Positions 16,532 through 24,260 of a stretch of 64,000 nucleotides of DNA are shown piece by piece. Where the stretch lies: assembly GCA_035565775.1 (NCBI GenBank), contig DATMRW010000021.1:62001-126000 (forward strand). Direction: 5' to 3'. The stretch comes from PRO6 sp035565775. Lineage in GTDB: Bacteria; Pseudomonadota; Alphaproteobacteria; Rhizobiales; Xanthobacteraceae. The notes below the pieces were generated by a model that did not search any database, was not told the origin of the DNA, and saw nothing but the letters and a program-made list of their open reading frames with translations. Positions within the stretch are counted from its first letter, which is position 1. Every line of letters begins with the position of its first letter. The position numbers and the translations under genes are program-made.

Positions 16532-17563
16532 ATGCTCGAGATTTTGGGAGGGCGCAACCGAAAGAACTCCGCCGAGAAGGAAACAGCGACGCCCCGCCGG
16601 CCGGTTGTCGGCCTTGCGCTCGGTGGCGGCGCCGCTCGCGGCTTCGCCCATATCGGCATCCTGCGGACCCTGATCGCCAACGGCATCGTCCCGGACGTGG
16701 TGGCCGGCACCTCGATCGGCGCGGTCGTCGGCGGCTGCTACGCCGCCGGCCACCTTGACGAGCTGGAAGAGTGGGCGCTCGGCCTGCAGCCGCGCAATAT
16801 CTTGAGCTATCTCGACGTCCGGTTGAACGGCTCCGGGCTGATCGGCGGCGAAAAGCTCGCGGCCCAGCTCGAACCTCTCCTCGGCCAGCTCAAGATCGAG
16901 GACCTGCCGCTGAAATTCGCGACCGTCGCAACCGAGATCAAGACCGGGCACGAAATCTGGCTGACCCACGGCCGGGTGATCGACGCCCTGCGCGCCTCCT
17001 ACGCACTGCCGGGAATTTTTGCTTCGGTGCGGATCGGTGAGCGCTGGCTGGTCGATGGCGCGCTAGTCAATCCCGTGCCGGTGTCGGTCGCCCGGGCAAT
17101 GGGCGCGGAGATCGTCATCGCCGCCAATGTCAGCGCCGATATCGCCGGCCATGGTGCGACCATCGCCGCGTTCGGCACGCCGCCCGACGTGGCCGACGAG
17201 GAAGCCGATCCGCCGCCGCAAAAGGGCCGTTTCGGCCGGCTGTTCTCCGCCGAGCGCGCGATGAAGCGCGAATTTTTCGGCAGCGCCACCCGCCCTGGCA
17301 TCTCGACCGTCATGGTGGACGCGTTCAACATCATGCAGGACCGCATCACCCGCGCCCGCCTCGCCGGCGATCCGCCGGACGTCCTGATCTCGCCGCGCGT
17401 CGGGCGGACCGGATGGTTCGATTTTCACAAGGCGGCCGAAACCATCGCCCATGGCACCCGCGCGGCAGAGCGCGCAATCGAGTCAGTGCAGGAAGCGATC
17501 CAGATCATCTCCCCGACCGTCGCGAGCCACCCACACGGCACAACACAGCAGGAGCCGCTCTAA
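16532..17563 (+). CDS. Patatin-like phospholipase (RssA/YchK type)
   Basis: A 343-residue patatin-fold serine hydrolase. The oxyanion loop 'GGGAARGFAHIG' (31-42), the nucleophile elbow GTSIG with S61 and the catalytic Asp in 'VDGALVNPVP' (D175) are all intact, so it should be an active lipid acyl hydrolase. There is no signal peptide and no outer-membrane barrel, so it acts in the cytoplasm or at the inner membrane. The start at 16532 has a near-perfect AGGAGG seven bases upstream; the frame is open further up but without support. It converges with a CBS-domain gene. Confidence 0.9.
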   Translation: MLEILGGRNRKNSAEKETATPRRPVVGLALGGGAARGFAHIGILRTLIANGIVPDVVAGTSIGAVVGGCYAAGHLDELEEWALGLQPRNILSYLDVRLNGSGLIGGEKLAAQLEPLLGQLKIEDLPLKFATVATEIKTGHEIWLTHGRVIDALRASYALPGIFASVRIGERWLVDGALVNPVPVSVARAMGAEIVIAANVSADIAGHGATIAAFGTPPDVADEEADPPPQKGRFGRLFSAERAMKREFFGSATRPGISTVMVDAFNIMQDRITRARLAGDPPDVLISPRVGRTGWFDFHKAAETIAHGTRAAERAIESVQEAIQIISPTVASHPHGTTQQEPL

Positions 17564-17607
17564 AGCCTTTCCTCTGCAAACTTTCCTCTGCACACTTGCG
17601 AAAGACG

Positions 17608-17633
17608 TGGCTGCCGCCGGCCGGCGGCAGCCA
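17608..17633. terminator. Perfect 26-bp palindrome between convergent genes
   Basis: Two fully complementary 13-base arms without a loop, between the patatin and CBS genes. It could end both transcripts. T-runs are weak: ATTTGG on plus, ACGTCTTT on minus. Confidence 0.55.
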
Positions 17634-17638
17634 TTTGG

Positions 17639-18067
17639 TCAGGTGGTCATGATGTAATCGCGCAGCGCTTCCTGCTCTGCCTCGTACTCGTTGACTCTCC
17701 ACTTGACCACGTCACCGATCGAGATGATGCCGACCAGCTGGCCATCGACGACCACGGGCAGATGCCGGAATTTCTTCTCGGTCATCGTCTCCATGATCGC
17801 GGCAACCGTATCGGACGTGTGGCAGGACACGACTTTCCGCGTCATCACCGTGCGCACCGGCTCATCCAGCGCCACAGATCCGCGCTCCGCCAACGCGTGA
17901 ACGACATCGCGCTCGGACAGAATGCCTTCAACGATGTTGTTTGCGAGAACGACCACGGCGCCGATCCGGCGCTCGGACATCAATTGAACTGCGGCTGTCA
18001 GTGTCACATCGGGCGGGACGCTGACGACGCTATGTCCCTTGGTTTCGAGAATTGCCCTCACCGTCAT
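17639..18067 (-). CDS. Tandem CBS-domain protein
   Basis: A 142-residue protein made of two CBS motifs (about 8-60 and 74-130) and nothing else. Conserved pieces are 'SERRIGAVVVLANNIVEGILSERD', whose shorter core 'GILSERDVVHAL' ends motif 1, and 'FRHLPVVVDGQLVGIISIGD' ending motif 2. CBS pairs bind adenosine nucleotides such as AMP, ATP, NAD or SAM and act as sensors. Single-pair proteins of this kind are common in alphaproteobacteria, but partners are unknown. It lies downstream of the rhomboid gene on the same strand with a 179-nt gap, so a separate promoter is likely. Confidence 0.88.
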   Translation of the reverse strand: MTVRAILETKGHSVVSVPPDVTLTAAVQLMSERRIGAVVVLANNIVEGILSERDVVHALAERGSVALDEPVRTVMTRKVVSCHTSDTVAAIMETMTEKKFRHLPVVVDGQLVGIISIGDVVKWRVNEYEAEQEALRDYIMTT

Positions 18068-18246
18068 TGTCGCTCTCCCTGCAATCGACCGCGGCCGCGC
18101 AGAGCGCAGCCGCTTTCAACCTAGAAAAACGGCTAGTCGCAATTTTGGTTCTGCAATGATGGCGCAATTCGGGAGGGCAAGGCAATGGGCGTCGGTATTA
18201 TCCTGCACCGAAGCGATAGCGCGACGGAAATGCCCGGCCTGCGTGA

Positions 18247-18999
18247 TCAGTCCCGCTCCGGCACGCTCTCCGACTGCTTCTTCTGCTCCGGGATCGGATC
18301 GAACAGCGAGAACAGCACGAGGCCAGCCAGAAAGCCGCCGATATGGGCCTGCCAGGCCACGCTCTGGGTTTCGTCGCCGGCGCCGACCGAGCCGAGGCCG
18401 AACACCAGATTGATGCCGAACCAAACCGCCAGAAAGACCAGCACGCGCGAGTTGCGTAGCGCCTGCGCCAGCGACACCGCTGGCACGGTCGCGGCCTCGT
18501 CGGCGTCGCCGCGATGGCCAAAGGACAAAAAGCTGCCGCGCTGGAAGGCGAAGCGGATCGCCGCCGCCATCGCGCCGGACACCGACGCCGAAGCCCCGAT
18601 CATTGGGACGAATTCGTTGGGATGGGTGGCGAGATGCGCCGCCGCCCCGGCAATCGCCGTCACCGCCATCAAGGCGAAGAAGCGCACCGCGCCGAAGCGC
18701 CGCGCCACCGCGCTCCCGAACGGCAGCAGCCACAGCGTGTTGACCGCAAGGTGCGTGAGATTTGCGTGCAGCAGCGAATAGGTCAGAAAGGTCCAGATCT
18801 TGGCCCCCTCGCCGCCGCGCAGCGGCACCGCGAGCAGCGAGGTGTCGTAACGCTTGGGAACGAAGGAAAAGACCTCGATCACCCACAGATCCAGATCCGG
18901 CGGCAGCAAAAGGCGCACCGCATGCACTGCCGCGAGGAGGCCAATATAGGCCGTCAGCGCGGCCGGCAGGTTGAGGATCGGTTCGCGCGGAGCACTCAA
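18247..18999 (-). CDS. Rhomboid family intramembrane serine protease
   Basis: A 250-residue protein with about six transmembrane segments. The catalytic serine is S137 in 'MIGASASVSGAMA' and the catalytic histidine is H219 in 'WQAHIGGFLAG'; 'HANLTHLAVN' in an early helix is the conserved rhomboid HxxxHxxxN. Both dyad residues are present, so it should be active, cleaving transmembrane substrates within the inner membrane. The C-terminus is charged and cytoplasmic-like. It is divergent from the PAS_5 gene, with a 446-bp intergenic region that may contain a small RNA. Confidence 0.92.
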   Translation of the reverse strand: MSAPREPILNLPAALTAYIGLLAAVHAVRLLLPPDLDLWVIEVFSFVPKRYDTSLLAVPLRGGEGAKIWTFLTYSLLHANLTHLAVNTLWLLPFGSAVARRFGAVRFFALMAVTAIAGAAAHLATHPNEFVPMIGASASVSGAMAAAIRFAFQRGSFLSFGHRGDADEAATVPAVSLAQALRNSRVLVFLAVWFGINLVFGLGSVGAGDETQSVAWQAHIGGFLAGLVLFSLFDPIPEQKKQSESVPERD

Positions 19000-19116
19000 A
19001 ATCGGAATCCGGCTAATTCGTGAATGGGCCCAGCCCTGTTAAAGACGTTAGATCACTCGCGCAAGCCAAGCGAGACCGCGCGACTTCAATAACTCTCGAA
19101 CTTGTCCGCGTGCCGG

Positions 19117-19262
19117 CGAAAAAGGGAGGACGCGCGGTCCTCCCTTTCGGCTCCGTCGGTCGTTGGTGCCGGGCATTCCCCCTCCCCGCGCCAGACCGTT
19201 TTCTGTTTTAAGCCCCCAGCCAGTTGATCCGCCGTCGTGGAGACCGGCTTCGCAAACTGATG
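19117..19262 (-). ncRNA. Candidate small RNA on the minus strand
   Basis: In the region between divergent rhomboid and PAS_5 genes a perfect 11-bp hairpin (19121-19131 with 19137-19147) is followed on the minus strand by TTTTT, a classical intrinsic terminator. Neither flanking gene is transcribed into it from the correct side, so an unannotated minus-strand transcript is implied. A TATAAC -10-like element (19267-19272, minus strand) would start an RNA of about 145 nt; the -35 region is poor. The short ORF inside (19048-19281) runs past the terminator and looks spurious. No match to a known RNA family is recognised. Confidence 0.4.
19121..19147 (-). terminator. Minus-strand intrinsic terminator in a divergent intergenic region
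   Basis: An 11-bp perfect stem with a five-base GC loop. On the minus strand five T follow the stem; on the plus strand only three T belong to the stem end. Confidence 0.75.
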
Positions 19263-19445
19263 CGTCGTTATAGCGGAACAAGTTCCAAACCCGAACCTTA
19301 CCGTAAATTTAACCTTAATTTTATCGGAGTCCGGCGTCGCCGCGCCGCGGCACGAAGTCTGCTTCATTCGCTCCAAATGCCTGATGTGTCCTGCGGTGTC
19401 CCGGATCCGGACAACCGGAGCCTTCCCATCCGCACGGGGGAGACG

Positions 19446-20018
19446 ATGAAGCATCCTTCGAGCCGCGACTATTTCGACTATTGGAATGAATGTCGTGGGC
19501 ACAGGCGGGCACCGGACCGCACCGCATTCAAGCCGGATTCGCTCCGTCATTTCCTGCCCGACAGCTTTGTGCTCGCCGCAGCGGCATCCGCCAAGAGCTA
19601 TCCCGTGCGCGTCGCCGGCACGCGCATCTGCTCCCGGTTTTGCAGGGACATTTTTGGCGAGAATTTTCTTCACCTCTTCGTCCCGGCCAGCCGGCGCGAA
19701 CTCGGCGGCATGCTCGCCGCGATCGCCGAGGAAAGCGTTGCGGTCGTCGCCGGCGTGACCGCGACCTCCCCCGCACTCACCGCACACGGATTTGAGCTGC
19801 TTCTTCTGCCATTTGCGAGCCGCGGGTACCTGCCGGGGGCGATGACCGGCCTGCTGTCCCCCTTCACGACCACAACCTCGCCCTTGCGGGACTTCACCCT
19901 GACGTCATGGCGCCATCTCGACCTTCCGGAGGCTCCGGGCCTGCGGCCGATCGAGCCGCGCACCCTGCAAAAGCGCATGCCCGTGCCCGGCTGGACGATC
20001 TATGAGGGGAAGAGTTGA
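19446..20018 (+). CDS. PAS_5 family protein
   Basis: A 190-residue protein with the alphaproteobacterial PAS_5 pattern: 'YFDYWNECRG' near the N-terminus, 'PDRTAFKPDSLRHFLPDSFVL', whose core is 'LRHFLPDSF', then 'RVAGTRIC' and 'LLLPFASRG'. PAS_5 proteins are single-domain, occur in many copies in Rhizobiales and have no known ligand or output. The ATG at 19446 has GGGGGAG upstream; the frame is open to 19224 but without a start signal. It precedes the PilZ gene by 159 nt in the same direction. Confidence 0.82.
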   Translation: MKHPSSRDYFDYWNECRGHRRAPDRTAFKPDSLRHFLPDSFVLAAAASAKSYPVRVAGTRICSRFCRDIFGENFLHLFVPASRRELGGMLAAIAEESVAVVAGVTATSPALTAHGFELLLLPFASRGYLPGAMTGLLSPFTTTTSPLRDFTLTSWRHLDLPEAPGLRPIEPRTLQKRMPVPGWTIYEGKS

Positions 20019-20177
20019 GAAGCGCGCCGGGCAGCGAAAGCACGCAGCAACAATCCACAGGCGAGCTGCCATAAAATCTCAACTAGAAAAATCAGTCCGG
20101 ACCTGCAATAAACCCGGCATTAACCTTGAGGGACCTAACGTCCTTAATAATCTCGATCCAGCTCGACCCTGGTGACA

Positions 20178-20798
20178 ATGTCTGCTTTGGCACAACAGCA
20201 ACCGGAATCGGCCGCCACCCCTGACGAGCGGCGGCGTTTTCAGCGCGTGAGGGTTCACCTGCTGGGCCGCTACATGCTGCCGAACCGCAAGGAATATCCG
20301 TGCCAGGTGGTCAACATGTCGCCGGGCGGTGCCGCGCTGCTGGGCCAGGCGGTCGGCTTTCTCGGCGATCGCGTCGTGGCCTACATCGACCACATCGGCC
20401 GCATCGAAGGCAAAATCACCCGGCACATTGATGGCGGTTTTGCGATGTCGATCGAGGCGACCGCGCGCAAGCGCGACAAGCTGGCGTCACAGCTCACCTA
20501 TTTGGCCAATCGCGAGATCCTAAACCTGGTCGAGGATCGTCGCCACGAGCGCGTGGTGCCGCAGCACCCGACAGCGCGTATCGTGTTCGATGACGGCCTC
20601 GAACTGAGCTGCAATCTCATCGACGTCTCGCAGTCCGGCGCGGCCGTCGCGGCAAAATTCCGGCCGCAGATCGGCACGCTGGTGACGATCGGCGTGCTGC
20701 CCGCGCGCGTAGTCCGACACCTCGACAATGGCTTTGCTCTGCAGTTCACCCACGAGCAGCCGATCGAGACACTCGAAGACAGAGTCACCGCCCGGTAA
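20178..20798 (+). CDS. Tandem PilZ-domain protein
   Basis: A 206-residue protein with two PilZ domains. Domain 1 has 'ERRRFQRVRV' (RxxxR, about 17-26) and 'NMSPGG' (46-51, N for D in the DxSxxG motif). Domain 2 has 'DRRHERVVP' (120-128) and a full 'DVSQSG' (149-154). Domain 2 therefore keeps both c-di-GMP-binding motifs, while domain 1 is nearly complete. PilZ proteins bind cyclic di-GMP and pass the signal on by conformational change. No enzyme domain is fused. The ATG at 20178 is preferred over the GTG at 20172. Confidence 0.88.
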   Translation: MSALAQQQPESAATPDERRRFQRVRVHLLGRYMLPNRKEYPCQVVNMSPGGAALLGQAVGFLGDRVVAYIDHIGRIEGKITRHIDGGFAMSIEATARKRDKLASQLTYLANREILNLVEDRRHERVVPQHPTARIVFDDGLELSCNLIDVSQSGAAVAAKFRPQIGTLVTIGVLPARVVRHLDNGFALQFTHEQPIETLEDRVTAR

Positions 20799-21098
20799 AC
20801 GCGGTCCGCTGCATTCTCCCGCACGCTGCAACAGTCTTTTCCGAAACGACGCCTCGTCGCGCCCCTGTCGCGTGGGGATAAGCGTTAACGCCGCCCGCGG
20901 TGACGCGCGGATCGCGCGATTCCGCGGCAGAAAAATGCTTAATTGCTAAAATTCGAGCGATCTGAAAGTCGCTAAAATTGTAATCAAATTCGATTCAAGT
21001 TTGCTTCGCATTCGATTTAATTGCGCCTTGCAGACTTAGCCGCGGCGAAAATCGTTTGCGGAATGATGGCCCCAACAAAAGAAACGGGGGCCAGACAG
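20799..21098. other. AT-rich intergenic region with direct repeats before the BTLCP gene
   Basis: The right half (20930-21040) is strikingly AT-rich for this genome. It contains two copies of GCTAAAATT (20945-20953 and 20971-20979, 26 bp apart) and repeated ATTCGA/ATTCGATT sequences. These look like regulator binding sites or an AT-rich promoter of the downstream peptidase gene. No gene is seen. Confidence 0.45.
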
Positions 21099-21719
21099 AT
21101 GTTTAAAATTCGGGGACGGGGGTTAGGAATTTTAATCGCTGCACTGCTAGGTTTGACGACGGCGGCGCAAGCGACTGACAGCAACAAGTACGCAAGCATC
21201 GGCGACGCCGCACGCGCGCCGATCGGGTGGGTCGAATTCTGCAAGGACAATCCGGCAGACTGCCAGACCAAGGTTCGCCAGCCGCGCGACATCGTGCTCA
21301 CGAAGGCGGCGTGGAAAGATCTCGTGCGCGTCAACAAATGGGTCAATGAAAGCGTCAAGCCGCTCACCGACATGGACCACTGGGGCGTCGTCGAGAAGTG
21401 GTCGTATCCGACCGACGGCTATGGCGATTGCGAGGACTATGTACTGCTGAAGCGCAAGACGCTGATCGATGCCGGCTGGCCCGTGGAGGCGCTGCTCGTG
21501 ACCGTGGTGCGCGATCATCAGGGCGATGGCCACGCCGTTCTCACGGTGAAAACCGACAAGGGCGAATTCGTTCTCGACAACCAGAATGAGGCCGTGCTGC
21601 CGTGGACGGAGACCGGCTATCGCTTCGTCAAGCGCCAGTCGCAGACCGATGCGAATGCCTGGGTTTCGCTCGGCATCAATCACCCCGCGGTCGCCACCGC
21701 CACTGCGGGCAACCACTGA
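21099..21719 (+). CDS. Transglutaminase-like cysteine peptidase (BTLCP family)
   Basis: A 206-residue exported protein. The signal peptide is residues 1-25 with 'AAQA' before cleavage. The catalytic triad of bacterial transglutaminase-like cysteine proteinases is present: C111 in 'GYGDCEDYVLL', H145 in 'GDGHAVLTV' and D160 in 'FVLDNQNE'. Related LapG proteins cleave surface adhesins under c-di-GMP control, and the neighbouring GGDEF/PilZ genes make such a link tempting, but no LapD or adhesin gene is visible. The ATG at 21099 is chosen because it gives the signal peptide; ATGs at 21063 and 21066 are possible. Confidence 0.88.
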   Translation: MFKIRGRGLGILIAALLGLTTAAQATDSNKYASIGDAARAPIGWVEFCKDNPADCQTKVRQPRDIVLTKAAWKDLVRVNKWVNESVKPLTDMDHWGVVEKWSYPTDGYGDCEDYVLLKRKTLIDAGWPVEALLVTVVRDHQGDGHAVLTVKTDKGEFVLDNQNEAVLPWTETGYRFVKRQSQTDANAWVSLGINHPAVATATAGNH

Positions 21720-21916
21720 TACAGACGACCGGCGCCGGCCCATGCCGTCGTCGCACCGATCCAGACGAGATGACGACCAAGACGGAATGAATTGTCTGCC
21801 GGACTTCGCGGCCCGGTCACATTTCCCCCTCCCCGTCCAGACCGGCTCGCGCGCGGCCAGCTTCCCCCCCAAAGCTGGCCGCACTGTTTTCGATGCTGAT
21901 CGAGGGGAAGAAAAAA

Positions 21917-22447
21917 TTACTTCAGCTTCCTGAGCCCGGTCCTGAAGCGTTTGCCGTTGGCGACATAGCGCTCGGCGCCCTTGAACAATTCGGCCGATGA
22001 AGCCGGATCGAGCGAGCGCACCACTTTTGCCGGCGCGCCAAGAACGAGCGAATGATCGGGGAACACCTTGCCTTCGGTGACGATCGCTCCCGCGCCGATC
22101 ACGCAACCCTTGCCGATGCGGGCACCATTCATCACCACCGCGCCCATGCCGATCAGCGCACCATCCTCAATGGTGCAGCCGTGCAGGATCACGTTGTGGC
22201 CGATCGTGCAGTCCTTCCCGACGCTGAGCGGGAAACCCTCGTCGGTGTGCAAAGTGCAGTTGTCCTGCACGTTAGAGCCTTCACCGATGTCGATGAGTTC
22301 GTTGTCGCCGCGCAGCACGGCATTGAACCATACGCTGGCGCCGGGATGCAGGCGCACCTTGCCAATCACCGATGCCGTCTCAGCGATGAAGTAGTCGCCA
22401 TTTTCAGGCAGGATGGGCGCGTGCCCGTCGAGTTCGTAGATCGCCAT
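21917..22447 (-). CDS. Gamma-class carbonic anhydrase family protein
   Basis: A 176-residue left-handed beta-helix protein built from hexapeptide repeats ('VIGKVRLHPGASVWFNAV' and following). Three histidines at the positions of the metal ligands are present: H67 in 'LHTDEG', H84 and H89 in 'GHNVILHG'. The family (YrdA/PaaY-like) includes true zinc or iron carbonic anhydrases as well as proteins without proven activity. It is cytoplasmic. The gene is the second of a minus-strand pair; the upstream gene is a small membrane protein with a 91-nt gap. Confidence 0.9.
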   Translation of the reverse strand: MAIYELDGHAPILPENGDYFIAETASVIGKVRLHPGASVWFNAVLRGDNELIDIGEGSNVQDNCTLHTDEGFPLSVGKDCTIGHNVILHGCTIEDGALIGMGAVVMNGARIGKGCVIGAGAIVTEGKVFPDHSLVLGAPAKVVRSLDPASSAELFKGAERYVANGKRFRTGLRKLK

Positions 22448-22538
22448 TCAAAGTCTCCTCGCTTGCGGAGACAGTGCCACAATTCGCCGGCGATTGGCGA
22501 GGGTGCGCCGCGCGCGACAACATCTCTTGCAGTGGATC

Positions 22539-22868
22539 TCAGGCGATCACGCCGACGACCCCAAGCACCCGGACCACGAGAATGCCGGACATCATGCTCC
22601 AGAAGCCGACCAGAATCGTCGCAAGCATGACGAAGGCAAAGCGGCGGGGCTGCCGCCCGCTGTCGGTCAGCGTGTTGCGCATGATGATGAACGGCGCGGC
22701 GAACACGAGAAACGGCACGGTAGCTAGCGCGGCCGGCGCCGGCTGAGTGTGGAGGAGATCGAAACAGGGCGGCTGGTTCAGCAGGGCTTGATAGCCGCTC
22801 ACCAGCATTCCAGCGAGGGCAAAACCGATCAGAAGCTGGAGCAAGGCATTCGCGAAGTCTGCTGACAT
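22539..22868 (-). CDS. Small membrane protein of unknown function
   Basis: 109 residues with three predicted membrane helices (about 8-28, 48-66 and 80-105). I do not recognise a named family. The ATG at 22868 has GGAGGA upstream at good spacing; the frame is open further but without signal. A perfect CtrA-type box lies 75-90 bp upstream, in the divergent region shared with the plus-strand membrane-anchored protein. Confidence 0.65.
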   Translation of the reverse strand: MSADFANALLQLLIGFALAGMLVSGYQALLNQPPCFDLLHTQPAPAALATVPFLVFAAPFIIMRNTLTDSGRQPRRFAFVMLATILVGFWSMMSGILVVRVLGVVGVIA

Positions 22869-22941
22869 CGGTCGGTCCTCCGGGCGCCATCTGCCTGTGG
22901 ACCGAACTTTGCAAATTCCGCGGCCGGCCGCCATCTCATGC

Positions 22942-22957
22942 TTAAGAAACGGTTAAC
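22942..22957. promoter_or_regulatory. Perfect CtrA box (TTAA-N7-TTAAC)
   Basis: TTAA at 22942-22945, seven bases, TTAAC at 22953-22957: an exact match to the full consensus of the cell-cycle regulator CtrA. It lies between two divergent genes of unknown function and could control either. Confidence 0.6.
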
Positions 22958-23123
22958 GCCGCGGCGGCATCATCGGCGGCGATTCGAGCGGACTCGATCT
23001 TGTCGCTTTGTCGTGGTTTTCGACCATCCCTCGGAATTTTTTTGATGAATCGGCCCCCGCGGCCGCTCCCTGAACCCGCAGCGGCTGGACCGTGCCGACC
23101 GCGAACCAAGTAACGCGCCATCC

Positions 23124-23855
23124 ATGACCAAGTCCCGCTCGCCTTTCCGCAATCGCCGACGCCGCCGCCACGGCGGCGCCGATCAGCGCCGCCGCCGCAG
23201 CTCCGCCATGCCGGTGGTCGCCTCGGTGCTGCTCGCCGGTGCCGCGGTGGCGCTGGTGTCATATCTTTTGTGGCCGACCTGGACGCCGCAAAACAATACC
23301 GAGGCGAGCGAGTTGCCGGTCAGCATCGGCAACACCGTGTTCAATGTTCCCACCCTTGCATTGCGCCGCAAGATCCAACGCCATTCCGGCACGCAGGAGC
23401 GGATCGACCTCGAATTCGACTATCCTTCCCTGCAACCGCCGCCGCCGCGAAAGCGGGTCACATCGGAATCGGTCATTGAAGAGACGCTGCCGATCGACGC
23501 CATCTTCCTGTCGATTGCCGTGAGCGAAGACGTCGTCTCTCCCGAGGAGCGCCTGCGCACCATCTATCCGCGCTATCTCGACGAAGCCGCCACCACCCAG
23601 ACTGACGGGCTGACGATGACGCCGTTCCGCGACGGCTCGCCCTATGCCAATGAGGATCTCGCAATCGGATTCTCACCCACGCTGGTGGCGCGCTGCACGC
23701 GGGATGGCGCAACACCGGGCATGTGCATGAGCGAGCGGCGCGTCGAGGATACGGAACTGACCTACCGCTTTCCGCGGAGCTGGCTGTCCGACTGGCGCAG
23801 AGTCGGCGACGCGCTCGACACGCTCACCACCCGGCTCCATCGCCGACATCGCTGA
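23124..23855 (+). CDS. Membrane-anchored protein of unknown function
   Basis: 243 residues. A very Arg-rich N-terminus (about 1-27) precedes a single hydrophobic helix (about 29-49), then a periplasmic-looking domain containing 'GNTVFNVPTLALR', 'PRKRVTSESVIEETLPIDAIFLS', of which the core is 'IDAIFLSIAV', and a Cys pair near 'ARCTRD' and 'GMCMSE'. The topology predicted by the positive charges is cytoplasmic N-terminus and periplasmic body. No family function is recognised. A CtrA box lies 167 bp upstream, and an intrinsic terminator follows the gene. Confidence 0.7.
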   Translation: MTKSRSPFRNRRRRRHGGADQRRRRSSAMPVVASVLLAGAAVALVSYLLWPTWTPQNNTEASELPVSIGNTVFNVPTLALRRKIQRHSGTQERIDLEFDYPSLQPPPPRKRVTSESVIEETLPIDAIFLSIAVSEDVVSPEERLRTIYPRYLDEAATTQTDGLTMTPFRDGSPYANEDLAIGFSPTLVARCTRDGATPGMCMSERRVEDTELTYRFPRSWLSDWRRVGDALDTLTTRLHRRHR

Positions 23856-23876
23856 AACCGGGGCCCAAAAACGCCA

Positions 23877-23902
23877 ATGCCCGCAGCGATGCGGGCATTT
23901 TT
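23877..23902 (+). terminator. Rho-independent terminator
   Basis: An 8-bp stem (23877-23884 with 23891-23898) with a six-base loop followed by T-rich sequence, 22 bases after the stop codon of the membrane-anchored protein. Confidence 0.85.
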
Positions 23903-23925
23903 CTGTGTGACGGCCTGGGACAGAC

Positions 23926-24156
23926 TTACTCGGTGTCTTCGAGGTCTTCTTCCAGAATCGCCATCTGGAACTGGAACGAGCGATCATCGTCCTCGTCATC
24001 CACGAACAGGATGCCGATGAATTCCTCACCGATATAGACCTCCGCCGAGTCGTCCTTTTTCGGACGCGGCACGACGCGGATCTTCGGATTGTTAAAAACC
24101 CGCTTGAGATAAGCGTCGAGCTTTCTAACTTCTTGAACGTTCACAGTAATCTCCAA
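23926..24156 (-). CDS. DUF3126 family protein
   Basis: A 76-residue acidic protein recognisable by 'VQEVRKLDAYLKRVF', 'RPKKDDSAEVYIGEEFIG' and 'DDRSFQFQMAIL'. DUF3126 is conserved throughout Rhizobiales and often lies next to cysE, as here (cysE is 104 nt upstream on the same strand). The function is unknown; linkage to cysE suggests, but does not show, a role around cysteine synthesis. The C-terminus is a run of acidic residues. Confidence 0.88.
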   Translation of the reverse strand: MEITVNVQEVRKLDAYLKRVFNNPKIRVVPRPKKDDSAEVYIGEEFIGILFVDDEDDDRSFQFQMAILEEDLEDTE

Positions 24157-24260
24157 AATTCTAATTTCGGCGCCATACGCCGTCGACGCATCATCTGCTC
24201 GCGCCCAGCTTTACTGCGCGAGCCCTCGTCGTGCCAGCTTGTTTTTCCGGCAGGCGCTGC

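Noticed and set aside
19274..19297. GGAACAAGTTCC palindrome and GTTC-N7-GAAC as a LexA box
   Set aside because: The alphaproteobacterial SOS box is a direct repeat GTTC-N7-GTTC; here the halves are inverted and no SOS gene is adjacent.
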